This document shows positions 1 to 15,664 of a stretch of DNA of 46,829 nt, one piece after another. A program made the translations under genes and the position numbers. The number at the start of each line of letters is the position of its first letter. Within the stretch, counting starts at the first letter, position 1. The DNA is from Paulinella micropora (Eukaryota; Cercozoa; Imbricatea; Euglyphida): the NCBI GenBank assembly GCA_009731375.1, contig BJOX01000053.1, positions 516,385-563,213 on the forward strand. Reading direction: 5' to 3'. Below the pieces are notes generated by a model. The model worked only from the letters and a program-made list of their open reading frames with translations, did no database searches and was not told where the DNA came from.

Positions 1-614
1 AAAGACCTGCCGCAACCTCTCTCCTGCCCAGAGAGGGGGCGGCGGAAAACGCAGCCAGACCACCCAGTGCCTATGCCACGCGACAGACCAACAGCCACAA
101 GACTGGTAGGATACTGGGTCCGAATGCTGTGAAAGTGCCTTGGTAACAAAGTGAATCATATGATCAAGACAGAAAATAGGGAGTAATGCTAGGAAGCCTT
201 TGCATTCATATATTCTGGAAGGCATTGAAGAAACAATTGTTTGCAAGGGAAGGCAATTTGATGCTTGACAAACTAGCAAAGCCAGGCTGTAGGGACTACC
301 TGACAGAGGCGGAAATATTTGACTAGAAAGCGCATGTGCGGACGTTGCATCTCACGGCTACGCTCACACGCCTACATGCACCGAAACGGTGCAGTTCCAT
401 CCACGACTGTCGTCATGTCGTGCTACGCATGCCGTGGGGGCCTTGCTGCAAATGCATGTTCTGCCCCACACACCACCTTCAGACTTTCTCTCTCTGTCTC
501 TGTCTGTCCCNNNNNNNNNNNNNNNNNNNNNNNCTTGGAGCGTTAATACAAACACCAACACACCAACGCACGCCCACACCCACCCACCCACCCACCCACC
601 CACAAACACACACA

Positions 615-652
<38 letters not shown>

Positions 653-726
653 CGCACACGCGCATACGCTCAGGAACACGCACGGCTCACGTCAGACAGT
701 GTGTGTCAAAACCCACAAAGCGTCCT
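1..726. other. No gene recognised; CA-rich low complexity and a 23-base gap
   Basis: I see no convincing exon here. Bases 511-533 are N. From about 545 to 665 the plus strand is a CCCA/CA-rich microsatellite. Open frames over it translate to Thr-His or Cys-Val runs and are artefacts. The stretch lies just past the stop codon of the minus-strand gene ending at 727, so it may hold its 3' untranslated region, but no polyadenylation signal could be fixed. Confidence 0.6.
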
Positions 727-4930
<4,204 letters not shown>

Positions 4931-4936
4931 CTTTCC

Positions 4937-5029
4937 TCCTCCTCCTCNNNNNNNNNNCCCCCCCCCCCTCCTCCTCCTCCTTCTTCTTCTTCTTTTTCTT
5001 CTTTTTCTTCTTCTTCTTCTTCTTCTTCT
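4937..5029. repeat. (CTC)n/(CTT)n microsatellite with a 10-base gap
   Basis: CTC units, N at 4948-4957, a C run, then CTC and CTT units. The minus-strand exon 4792-4930 begins just left of it, after an aaag acceptor. Confidence 0.85.
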
Positions 5030-5039
5030 AATGATATCG

Positions 5040-5166
5040 CATAAATACATGCATGTATGCATACATACATACATAAGTATATACATACATATATACATAC
5101 ATACATGCATACATACATACATACATACATACATAACACACGTACGTACACAGATACGTACATAAA

Positions 5167-5197
<31 letters not shown>

Positions 5198-5431
5198 CAA
5201 ACACATACGTACGTACCCACACGTACAAAAATACATACATACATACATACATACATACATACATACATACATACATACATGCATGCATGCATACATACAT
5301 GCATGCATGCATGCTTACATACATACATACATACATACATGCATGCATACATACATACATATGTACATACATACATGCATGCATACATACATACATACAT
5401 ACATACATGCATACATACATACATACATATA

Positions 5432-5462
<31 letters not shown>

Positions 5463-5489
5463 GTACGTACGGACGTACCCGCACGTACA

Positions 5490-5523
<34 letters not shown>

Positions 5524-5628
5524 CATGCATACATGCATATGTACATACATACATTACATACATACACATATATACATACATATATACATACATAAATACA
5601 TACATACATACATACATGCATACATACA

Positions 5629-5659
<31 letters not shown>

Positions 5660-5925
5660 GTATATATGTCATACATCCAAACACACACACACACACACAC
5701 ATACATACATACATACACATACATACATACATATACATACATACATATACATACATATACATACATACATACATACATACATACATACATACATACATAC
5801 ATACATACATACATACGTACGTACGTACGTACGTACGTACGTACGTACCTACATACATACATACATACATACATACATACATACATACATACATACATAC
5901 ATACATACATACATACAAACATACA

Positions 5926-5959
<34 letters not shown>

Positions 5960-6185
5960 CATACATACACACACATACACATACATACATACATACATAT
6001 GTACATACATACATACATATATTGTACATACATACATACACACACATACACACATACATACATACATACATACATACCTACATACCTACCTACCTACCTA
6101 CCTACATACATACATACATACATACATACATACATACATACATACATACATACATACGTACGTACGTACGTACGTACGTACGTTC
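5040..6185. repeat. About 1.15 kb (CATA)n array with CATG and ACGT variants
   Basis: Nearly the whole stretch is ACAT/CATA tetranucleotide. Islands of the self-complementary ACGT unit occur at about 5815-5848 and 6155-6183, and ATGC units near 5278-5312. All six frames are open for long distances and translate to His-Thr-Tyr-Ile or Met-Tyr-Val-Cys repeats; these are not genes. Confidence 0.95.
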
Positions 6186-6189
6186 CTAA

Positions 6190-6540
6190 GGTACATATGT
6201 ACATGTGCATGTATCAGTGGCGGTGGTGGTAGCTCTCAGTCCAGAGAGCAGGTTGGCTCAAAAAACGAGCTGCAGGAATTCGCAGTATGATATTTGGAGG
6301 ACAGGTTTTTCTGACATTTCGATTCATGCTGATACATAATTACATACTTTAAAAAAAAGTCGTTCAGTGGAAAAAACACATGAGAAGGAGAGGAGGAAAA
6401 GGAAAGGAGATCGAGCAGGAGAACGAGGAGGAGAAGATGATGCTTCTGCTGATGATGATAGTTGATAGCATATATGTCGTATGACCTTCGTTGGAAGCTT
6501 GCTGACCCATAACACACTTTTCCTCTTGGACCCAATTGAA
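6190..6540. other. No gene recognised
   Basis: Unique, moderately AT-rich DNA between the CATA array and the left repeat of the retroelement. Open frames are short and unlike any family I know. Confidence 0.6.
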
Positions 6541-6931
6541 CCTATTTTGCAACCTCAGACCGGAACATAACAAGTGTCTGAATTTCGGCAATGATATGAT
6601 CTTAATGATATTTCGACACATTTGCATGATTGCAGTATAAACTGTAACTTTTTGTGGCAATACAGCAGTTCCTCCCTAAAATTCACTAAGAAACTCTTGA
6701 AAGTGACTCATCTTTAGCCATTCTAAATAGTTCGAACTAAATGAAATTATGTTTGAGATCCTAGACCTAGAATATCTAGAATATTAATAAGTTGCGACAT
6801 GCATATGGTCGCGCAAATAAAAGAAATTATTTTACTCTTATAGTGTTCTCGTCACTTTTAATTTACAATTTCCCCGAACACAAGAAGAATAATTCTTGTT
6901 TCGAGTGTTAACGTTAACGTTCTTTTATTCC
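6541..6931 (+). repeat. Left direct repeat of the DIRS/Ngaro-like element
   Basis: Starts cctattttgcaacctcagac and ends near ttcttttattcc. It aligns with 19213-19588 over its whole length with scattered substitutions and small indels, including extra bases near 6910-6920 here and extra bases near 19280-19320 in the other copy. Divergence is clearly greater than between the LTRs of the nested copia element. Confidence 0.85.
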
Positions 6932-7826
6932 AACCACCTGTTTCTAGTGAATTGAATGTCAAATGATGTCCCCGCGCCGGCGAGGCAAGAGCAACGAAAC
7001 GCAGGGTGGCAGCTTCAGCTGCGTCAGCACGAGCATTATCGTACATCATGGCAGCAGCAAGTGCAGCTGTTTGCAATGAGATCACCCCAGTCACCGTACC
7101 GGCGTCCTTCCAACGACTGTCACAGCGTTATCAACTCCGAGGGCGCCATGTACCCCACCGTCGTTCTTGGCTGGGGCACCGAGCGCCTCGAGTGTGTTCT
7201 CTTCGTCTTCTTCCAGTGGCAGTGGAGATACCTAATATCAGTTCTATTAACAATCCGGATGGTATCAACATTATGATGTATAAGACACTTGATTTGCAAT
7301 GTCAACTTTTGAAATATATTGTCCGGATCGAGGGGTTGATATGCATAAAACATTGAAGTATCAACGATCGAGTGGAAAAGATAAGACAGTCGCTCGGTGA
7401 GTTCCCAAAGCGCTGCGTATTGTATGATGAAATGCAAGGCAATGTGTGTAATTTTTGGAAGCAAAAATACCACACATACTTATATATCTTGCCCGGGCCT
7501 ACCAACTATAGTGGAAGCTAGCTACAAAATCAAGTTTGTCGAAAACTTAGTAAGTATGCTGCAAGTAAGTTTGGATATATATCAAGCTATGGCACTGGGG
7601 CAGGCGCTTGAAACTATGATGAAGTTGGGAGTAGGTTGAATGAAGGCAACCCATGGACTTGCACATCGGTAGTGCCAGAACGCTGAGGCGACAATTTGGA
7701 TACTGGAAGGCCACTGGTGCGTCAGATGTAATAATTTCATCGATTGGGTATGGACTGGACTTTAGATTTGAATGACGACATATTCCTGAGAGAAAATTCT
7801 TCCGCAACCACCCATCATATTTTCAG
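6932..7826 (+). other. 5' internal region of the retroelement; no intact gene
   Basis: This would be the place for a Gag-like first ORF. Only short frames remain (for example 7006-7356 and 7397-7639) and I recognise no domain in them. From about 7827 the frame of the RT becomes open (HEKLVDEFVIKNV), with no ATG at the conventional position. Confidence 0.5.
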
Positions 7827-7850
7827 CATGAGAAGCTAGTCGATGAATTT

Positions 7851-9496
7851 GTGATAAAGAATGTTGCATTAGGCAACTTCATAGAAGAAGAAACAGAAAG
7901 GCTGTGGCTGGTCGAACCGATGCAGGTAGAGATTGATCCTTTTGGAGTGAGGAAGGCAAGTGTATGTCATGACAAGAGATATCTAGGTAAGTTTGATGCT
8001 GTCAACCAGTTTAGACTGGAGACACTGAAGAAAGATTCTGATAAAGTTGTGAGGAAGGACTTCTCTATGATTGTGACTGATCTCGCATCTGCATACTACT
8101 CGTTAAGGATGTCTGAGAATGCAAAAAAGTTCATGGGTTTTTTCCATAAGGGGAAATACTACACGTCGAATGTCATGACGTTCGGGCTCAAAAAAGCGCC
8201 CTTCTGGTTCCACAAAACGACTAGACTTATGGTAACTTACCTAAGATTCTTAGGTGTACTTGTACTTGCATACCTTGATGACTTTCTATGGAGTGCACCA
8301 GAGAATGTGATGAAGGAACTGACAAGTTTTGTACGAACCTTTCTCAACATCCTAGGATGGGGTTTGAATGAAAAGTGCAGATGGGAGGGTGAGTTCGTCT
8401 TAAAGTTTTTGGGAGTGATGATCAATACGAAGGATATGACTTATGAGGTACCTGACTATAAGCGTTTACTAATGCAGAGTATGTGGGCAGAGTTCATGGA
8501 TAGAGTGAATGGTGGGGACTTTATTAGGTTAGAAGAACTGGAGAGGGAGGTAGGTCGAGTAGTGTCGCTATCTATCGCTTTAGAGCCTGCGCAGGCGTGG
8601 ACCCGCTCTCTCTATGGCTGCATCAATTCTGCGCGGGCGCGTGCGGTTGAGTACGTGATGATTGATGCGAGTTCGAAAGCTGAGATTAAGTTTTGGGCTG
8701 ATTGGTTGAGTGATGAGGCTAGATGCAAGCGGCCGATAACTGACTTTGCGGAAAATATGTTTCTGCGAGTGGATACGGGTGAACCAGCCACCGATGTTGT
8801 TTATGGGCATGACAGACTTACTATCCCAATACCAGGCGTTCTAATTGGCACTTCGTCTACATTGCGTGAGCTTCATGGTGTCATTTCGCTGCTAAGTGAG
8901 TTGGGTGAAAGTATGAAACAGAAATGCGTGAGGTTCGATCTAGATTGATTGCCTGCCGTTAGGAACTTAATTAATGGTGGCGGGCCTATCCCTGTTCACA
9001 ATGACATTATCAAGGATATATGGACTATTTTGAATGCGCACGAAATTCTACCATTTGGAACTGGATTCCGAGGCAATTGAATTATGAAGCAGATAGCGCA
9101 TCGAAGGCTTTACAAATGACTATCCTTTATATGCGGCTGGATATTTATGAATATGTCATGGTCAACTCACATGAATTTATCGGAGAAGGGAGAAAGGTGT
9201 ATGTGCCTGACTTTAATCGGATTGCTGGTGCAATTGAATATCTAATTAACTCCCACACTGCAGCGGTATTGATTCTACCTGTCTGGCCAGCTCGCACGTG
9301 GTGGGTGTACGTAGTGGAGTATGGTTGTAAGATACTTGATTTACCGCCGGCGGAATACACGCTACAGCCAAGTTGGAGCATGCACCCGATGTCAATCAAG
9401 CGCCCTACGTGGCCTATGACCGCTGCCCTGTTTGACTTTCGACATGGACTAGGTAGCAAGGGTTGGACTGTATTATGTTTTTATGTTTTAGTTTGA
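7851..9496 (+). pseudogene. Reverse transcriptase and RNase H of the DIRS/Ngaro-like element, broken
   Basis: RNA-directed DNA polymerase with a following RNase H region. RT landmarks in order: VTDLASAYYSLRMSENAKKF (first catalytic Asp with the DIRS-type A-Y-S/F motif), FGLKKAPFWFHKTTR (fingers/palm motif like PFGL..AP..F.K) and VLAYLDDFLWSA (YLDD active site). A conserved WAEF...LEELEREVGR region follows. The frame stops at TGA 8946-8948 and is open again afterwards (LPAVRNLINGGG), then shifts near 9020 into the frame that reads WNWIPRQLNYEADSASK, the end of RNase H (W-I-P-R..N..AD..S). The first residues lack an ATG. The stop and frameshift make it a pseudogene unless read through. It was presumably made as one polyprotein before the copia element landed 50 bp downstream. 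Confidence 0.85.
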
Positions 9497-9545
9497 CTGT
9501 ACTGCATAACACTGATAATATGGTTGTAGTGCCGCACGAATGTTA

Positions 9546-10014
9546 TATTAGACCACAAGGATACCTTGTTACCTACATATATTTCTTTCAGTTTAGATCT
9601 TGATTTCATGTTACATTACTTTATGTTTTCCATATCATTTCCTTTTTACTATAATATAATATTATTTTACGAATGCCACTTTTTCCTACTTACTGCCTTT
9701 ATTTCGACAATATCTAATAAGTTATTAAGAGAGCTTTCCACGAATTTGCTGCGGCTCTTGGTAAGTACTTCATTTCCATTTATTGAAGTATTCATTCAAT
9801 ATTTGTCTTTATTAACCACATCAGCATTCGTTTCTATCTCTAGGAACGTTCTGAGATCTTTCTCTGCTTATATTCTTAAAGTGCGTAGGTTTGTGGTATT
9901 TGAGTCATTAAATCTATCTTGGTATATCACCAAAGCGGGACAAGTAACAGTACTCTGTCAGATAAAGATTTAATACTCACTACTAACAATCGTCATGTTT
10001 CCGGCGGGATTAAT
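9546..10014 (+). repeat. Left LTR of the copia element
   Basis: Begins tattagaccacaaggatacc and ends ccggcgggattaat. It is 469 bp, the same length as 17572-18040. Differences seen: t versus a near 9648/17674, and t versus g near 9866/17892. The termini are not the usual TG...CA. The Gag start codon at 9995 lies inside the LTR. A 135-codon frame that fills the LTR is present in both copies and is not counted as a gene. Confidence 0.9.
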
Positions 10015-11424
10015 CGGTCATGAGCCAGCGAAGTTCGCACTCAAGGTGCCTCCACTGGCGAAAACAACTGGAGACCCTGCGAAGGACTCGGAGAGCTTCG
10101 ACAACTGGCGTTGGTCAACTCTACAGTATCTGGTCGGCAGCGACCCTAGACTGCTGATCTTCGCGCGAGACGAAACAGCTCCGATGACACGCGCCGAGCT
10201 GAAGATGATTATCACTCTGCCACCACTCCCGGCGGCTGCTACGGTATCCTCATCATCGTCTTCGTCATCGTCTTCGTCGTCGTCGACGACATTGTCGTCG
10301 TCATCGTCGGGTGGACGTGCTGCTCCGGTTGACCCCTACGCTGTAGAGCGTTCTGCGCTGGCGGCCCTGGGTGCTGATCCAACTTATGACGAGTTAGCTG
10401 CGTGCATTCCGGCGGCAGTTAGGCTGCAACTCGGAATGCGACTACAAGCGATCATTACTGAGTCTGTTCAGAGTAACAACGATGCGTTGTTAACAGTCAA
10501 AAGGGCTGGCAGACTTCCTCACGAGATGTGGGCTGCTTTGTGCAGGCGGTTCGCGCACATCGGTGCTATCTCCGCGGCGAGCTTACTGCACCAACACTAT
10601 CAGGATAAGCTGAGAGCTTCCGACACGCCACAGAGTTGGCTAGATAACTACTGTCATAGGTATGCGCTGTTATCTGAGCGGAAGCAAGAGTTTTCGGATG
10701 CGTCGAAGTGCATCGACCTCATTGGAAAGCTGGAGGCGGCAAAGCATCTGCCCTTCGGCGACTTCGGGCGCACCTGCTACTGGAACAGGCCGGATGCAAT
10801 CCAAACTTTGATGCGCTGGTGGAGATGGCACGCGAACAGATGCAAGCGGTCGCAATGCTCTATGTTGATCGACGCGACTAGAGCGAGGCGCAAGGCCTCG
10901 TCGCACAAGAACGGCCGTTTCGAGGAAAATGTTTTGCGTGCAATGGCCCCCATCCCATCGTTGACTGCCGTATCTACTGTAGGCGGCCCGAATGTGCCAG
11001 CAAACCCAAGCACCTTGGCCGGGAATGCAAAGTCAGGGGGCGATCACGCAAGGTAAAGAAGGAGACAAACGAGAATCGACCCGGACCGTCCAGCACTGGT
11101 GCGATCAAAGGTAATGGCCGTACTTTGCCACATGCCAACCTTGCTGAGCAGCAAGGCATCGATCTTGGGGAACAAGATTCAGGGCAAGACCTGGATGATG
11201 CCTGGGCCTGCATTGGCCTGGCTGATACGAACTTCGAAGAACCGGCATCACCTCAGGTCCGGAGAACACAATTACCTCTGCCTGGTTGGTTCTACAAGGA
11301 CAAGTCTGAAGACGAGGGGACAGACGAAGATTATCTACGAGACTACTGTGGCGTCTACAGAATTTTTCTCCCGACGACGCGGACGACGAGGAGAACGAGG
11401 ATATCGAGCTACAGGCTTTGTTGA
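9995..11424 (+). pseudogene. Copia Gag, frame-shifted before the zinc knuckle
   Basis: Capsid-like Gag polyprotein that would package element RNA. It starts at an ATG in the LTR (MFPAGLIGHEPAKFALKVPP). It has a Ser-rich run near residues 83-110 and a UBN2-like Gag core (ESFDNWRWSTLQYL, later LPHEMWAALCRRFAHI and TPQSWLDNY). The first frame ends at 11056. The nucleocapsid part lies in another frame: CFACNGPHPIVDC at 10930-10968 is a CCHC knuckle, followed by a second Cys/His cluster (YCRRPECASKPKHLGREC). That frame continues to about 11424 with an acidic tail. The switch falls between about 10880 and 10930. It could be a mutation, a sequencing indel or a programmed shift; the sequence alone does not decide. 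Confidence 0.75.
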
Positions 11425-13432
11425 GTTCGTTTGTCGTACGTGAGGGCACGCCCGACGATATGTCCTGCCTAGGCACGCAGGAGGAGGACGTCCGACCTAC
11501 CTGTGGACACGGCACCTCGTCTGGCAACGATGAGAAGGAAACGATTCTGTGGAGAGTTGGCTCAGCTACTGTTGTACCTCGGACGGACGAGACTCACAAT
11601 GTTGCTACCGTAGGTGAGCCCAACCAAGACGTCAACGAGATACTCGACTTGGTTAATGGCGAGCAACGCGTGGAACAGGTTGGTGGTGAACCTACCTCTG
11701 AACACAAGCACGTCAAGAGCAGGTTGGTCCTTCGTGGTAACAGAACTCTGGATGAAGAGCTACAACTCTGGGCAGCGGAGTTCGCCGACGAGAAGATGGC
11801 CTACCGGCAGGGAAGGCTACCACCTAGCTGGACCGGCGGCCGGGAAGGAGAGGATGGCCTCTACCCTATTGCGCACATATAGCTATCAAAGGAACATGTG
11901 CTTTCGCTAATTGCCCACTTGTCTTGCAGGACCCGGTGGACGCCGAAGCGTCGAGTGACAATCCGGGGTCGGAAGACGACGACAACCCTGGCTGGGATGG
12001 TGGTTCCGACGGTGCTGGTGCCGACGGTGATTCAACCGAAGACGACGGTGATCAGTGCGACAACATTGGTGATTGTGGCCAGGGCACGCGACAGACGGGA
12101 TCGTTCAGTGGGACCGGCCCTACATGTGGCAAACAGGTTTGCAGTGATGTCGTTATGATGGCCTTCGAACAAAAGGATGTGGGCGAGGTGAAACGGCTTC
12201 TACAGCAAGGAGAGATGGAGGAAATGGATGACGAGCTGCCTGAGCGCAACGTCCACCTGCCACCCACGGAGGCCAAGCAGGCTACATCAGAGCAACAACA
12301 GGGATGTTTGTCAGCAACTGGGGTGATCAATCCACATGCAGATTTTCTTTGTGATCCTCAATGTAGACCAACGGTGCTGCGCTGGGAGTCCCTAACAGCA
12401 GAACAACAATTGGATGAGAACGACTTTATGACTAAGTTGAATCTGTGGGTATTCCTACCGAAATTGCATCGTAGGTTGGAGATGCCACAAGGATTCCCGG
12501 TAGTACCTCCGCGACATTGGCCGACAGAGTGGAGGGCGGGAGCCACGTCTACCTACGTGTTACCAAGAGAGGAGCCTTGTTACCCCAACGCTGAACTGAA
12601 GAGGTCCGTACCCAGTCTGCTGTGGTTGGACAAGTGGTTGAGAGAACAGAAGGATGAAACGGGTAACGCCACCGGACAACGACTGGGTCCACCTGTGCCG
12701 GGTATACATACCCGTCCGTACGCTAGACTTGGCATCGCATACCCCGCTAGGTTGCTCGGTGAGGCTCGCGCCGCGTCATCCATGTCCGATCCTGCGTTGC
12801 CAGGTGCTTGTGCATTCTGTGCTATCGACGTGCACTACGCGTTTAGACACGCTGGAGTCACCGAAATGGACTACTGGTCGCTACGTCTGGGATTCAACAT
12901 CGTACCGAAAGGTTGGCAAGCGACTGTCTCTCAATGCAGACTTTGCCCCAACATCCACACAATACCTGCACTCATGCCTCATGCGAACCCCAGCCCGCCG
13001 CAGGTGTGCGAAAATTGCGATCGAGTGGAGACGCCAACCAACAGGCACAGTCGATGCAGAAAGTGCAGATGGGTCTTCTACTGCTCGGCAAGGTGCGAGA
13101 GACAGGACGCACCTGCACACCTTAGCTTCTGCGACTTTGCTCAGGACGATGGCAAAGAGCGGCTTCGCTCGATAGTGGCCCAACAAACGCTCCCACCATG
13201 CGGCATTGGTACAACCAACCTCGATTTTGCTTGGCTTGCCTTCCAACACTTGCAGCGTTACGAGTTTACAGACTACGGACCGGCGGGGGCAACTGATATG
13301 CAACTACCCCCACATTACAAAGAGGCGGAGCTTGTCTCTGTTCATCGTCGAATGTCAGGTTTTAGAACCTACAGACCAAGCAATGAACCTGTTTTGTTCA
13401 CCGCCCCCGTCGACACAACGCTCTGGATATGA
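11418..13432 (+). pseudogene. Copia internal region with an MYND-type zinc finger
   Basis: Two open frames (about 11418-11882 and 11924-13432) bridge Gag and integrase. The second frame opens with an acidic region (DNPGSEDDDNPGWDGGS) just after cttgtcttgcag, which looks like a 3' splice site, so the two may be joined by splicing. At 13004-13132 it codes for a complete MYND-like zinc finger: C-x2-C-x10-C-x2-C-x5-C-x3-C-x7-H-x3-C, from VCENCDR to HLSFC. MYND fingers normally mediate protein contacts in transcription and methyltransferase proteins. I know of none as a standard part of copia Gag-Pol. The remainder is not recognised. The frame is lost near 13430, just upstream of the expected protease. 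Confidence 0.6.
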
Positions 13433-13434
13433 CC

Positions 13435-14601
13435 CGTCGGTGGTACCTCGTTCGTTCTCTGCAACGCTTGTTGATGATGCAGTGAGAACTCAGAAGGACG
13501 AAGTCGACGCTACGTGTCTGCTAGCCAGCAACAACACACGCAAACGCACTATCTTCGACTTGGAGATGTAATCGAATCATTGCTGACCCTACTGTGAAGC
13601 TAACGGATTTGCGTGCAGGAGAGACAACGAGACTGGCTGGCATCAGCAAGAATTACTTGGAGGTCAATCAACGTGCTACAGCTTTCTTTACCTTTGTTGA
13701 TGGTCGAGGGGGGGCGACGGACTTCGGCTTCAAGGACGCGCTTATCACAGGTCTAACGCCCTACAACATCATGTCAACAGGCATATTGGACCATGACTAC
13801 GGCTACAGCATCGTGTTCCAGAATAATCAAGCGTTGGTACTATCGAAGGTGCTTGCGATTGATCCTGCTACTATCGTCTGTCGTGGAAGGATGATGTTGA
13901 ACAAGCTATATCGACTTGACGAACGCGACGACAGCATGCTGGACGTCAATAAACGATATGAGCCTGCGGTTAGCAACACTAAAGGTAGTACAATAACCTT
14001 TTCTGTTAATCCACGTGCAACGAGAGCCCCTATTCCGGCTATGACGTTTCACAGGATGGCCGGTCACGCGAGCGTCGAAGTCATGGCATTACAACAACTG
14101 GCAAAAGCTATGGGTCGGACTATTACTGGTGTTAATTGGCGTGACCGACTACCCCAACAATGTCACTCCTGTCTGCAGGCTAAAAGCACACTGCTGCCCT
14201 TCTACAAGGGAAACCAACGTATCGACAACGAGTTCGCGCTTGGTGAGTGCATTCATGTCGACTTTCGTGGCCCATGGCCTGTCAAGTCTTTGCAGGGCTA
14301 CTCCTACAAGCTTCTACTCAAGGAGACGTATGGATGGTGTTTTAACTTCTACGCACCAAGTCGTCTTTCTGGTACGTATCTAACGTACATCAACAAGGGT
14401 GTTGTAATCCTGAATACGCAAGCTGGAAAGCGTGTGAAACAGATTCGCATAGATGGGGAGTTCATCGCAAAGCTGTTAGTCGACTACTGCGACAGGAAAG
14501 GAATCATACTAAAAGTGACACCTGCACACGAACCTACTTCTAATCCTATAGCTGAACGAGATCATCGAACGAGTGGAGGACGACGATGGCACTACGACTA
14601 G
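13435..14601 (+). pseudogene. Copia protease remnant, GAG-pre-integrase domain and integrase core
   Basis: Integrase inserts the cDNA into the genome. The protease active site is not intact: near 13551-13580 the frame reads TIFDLEM and a stop, then SNHC, where a D-S-G-A motif followed by N-H would be expected. From 13594 the frame is clean: the PR-IN linker (GLTPYNIMSTGIL), the HHCC zinc domain (FHRMAGHAS ... QQCHSCLQAKS), and the catalytic core with Asp in CIHVDFRGPW, Asp in IRIDGEF and Glu in NPIAERDHR. The frame runs out at 14601, and integrase continues one frame over as TTMALRLDAGFPESFWEEMD. Confidence 0.8.
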
Positions 14602-15664
14602 ACGCTGGATTTCCTGAATCGTTCTGGGAGGAGATGGATCAAGCTGAGTGGGCTATCCGAATGGTTTCGCCTATCACTAAAGGACCATACAAAGGTCGTT
14701 CTCCCTATGAGGTGACCTCAAACGCTCTTTCCCTATGGATTTTCTACAGCCTATCGGATGCCTGGCCTACGTTCGCATTCACGAGGCTAAGAAGGGAAGA
14801 GCTATGGCGATTCCAGGCACTCTCACTGGTTACGACATTTTTCGCAGACTTTATCGTGTTTTTCTGTTAGAGGCACGTAAAATTGTTACAGTGCGTAATG
14901 TCAAATTTGACCCCAGTGTTCGTGGTTATGGGCGTGCACACAACGAGGTACCTTGGAGCTTCGACAGTCCCCCGACGTCACAACCTGTTTTTGAGCAGAC
15001 CACTGAAAGTGGAAGAATTTCACGGGTAGACCGTGATTTTTGCGACAGTGACAACGCTGTGCAAGGTGGTGTTGACGACGATGCGTCCAAGGATGACGTC
15101 AACAAGGGTCTGGAGATCATCCTCGCTCCCATACCACAATACTCACTTGTGACAGATGACGCCCAGACTGATGTCTCGCGTATTTTGGAGCTTGGGCCGG
15201 CACTGCTTCCGAAACCAAGTGGTATTCCAGTTCTCCGTCGTGCTACAAGTGTCAAAGGTCGTGCTCCGAACAGGCCCTTGGCTCCAAAGGACATTTCTGG
15301 GGATCCTTTCGACCCAAACAACATCGTGACAGGTCCTCGCACTAGGAAAGCTCGTCCCTCACACCATTCCGCTCATCATGTTAAGCTAGCTGTTGATGTG
15401 CAACGGACTGAAAATAACGACACCTTCGCTTGCGAACTCAACGACAATGGCGATGGCAAGTACGAATCCGACGAACCTGTATGTCTGGCTACACACGCTT
15501 TGCGCATGCCTGAAAAACAGAAACGTCTCCACCTGAAGTCGCGACGGCCAGAGCGAACGAGGTACGAGGCTTGTACGACGCCAACTGCCTTAAATGGGCG
15601 ACTCGTGAGCAAGCAAAGGAGCATGGCGTTACACCTATTCATACCGGGTTCGTGGACGCGATAA
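14586..15664 (+). pseudogene. Copia integrase C-terminal region and linker to RT, two frames
   Basis: The segment 14586 to about 14735 reads MALRLDAGFPESFWEEMDQA and SPYEVTSNAL, typical of the copia integrase after the catalytic Glu. The frame then shifts near 14730 to QPIGCLAYVRI, FRRLYRVFLLEARKIVTVRNV, the conserved copia 'cut-and-fit' segment. A poorly conserved, acidic linker follows up to about 15560 with TRYEACTTPTALN at its end. A further shift near 15570 leads into RT. Confidence 0.75.

Noticed and set aside
5040-6290. Very long open frames in all directions (His-Thr-Tyr-Ile and Met-Tyr-Val-Cys repeats)
   Set aside because: Translation of a CATA microsatellite, which lacks stops in most frames; no other coding signal.
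9566-9973. 135-codon frame in the copia LTR, repeated at 17592-17999
   Set aside because: It fills the LTR in both copies, is Phe/Ser/Leu-rich, and resembles no protein; its conservation only reflects LTR identity.
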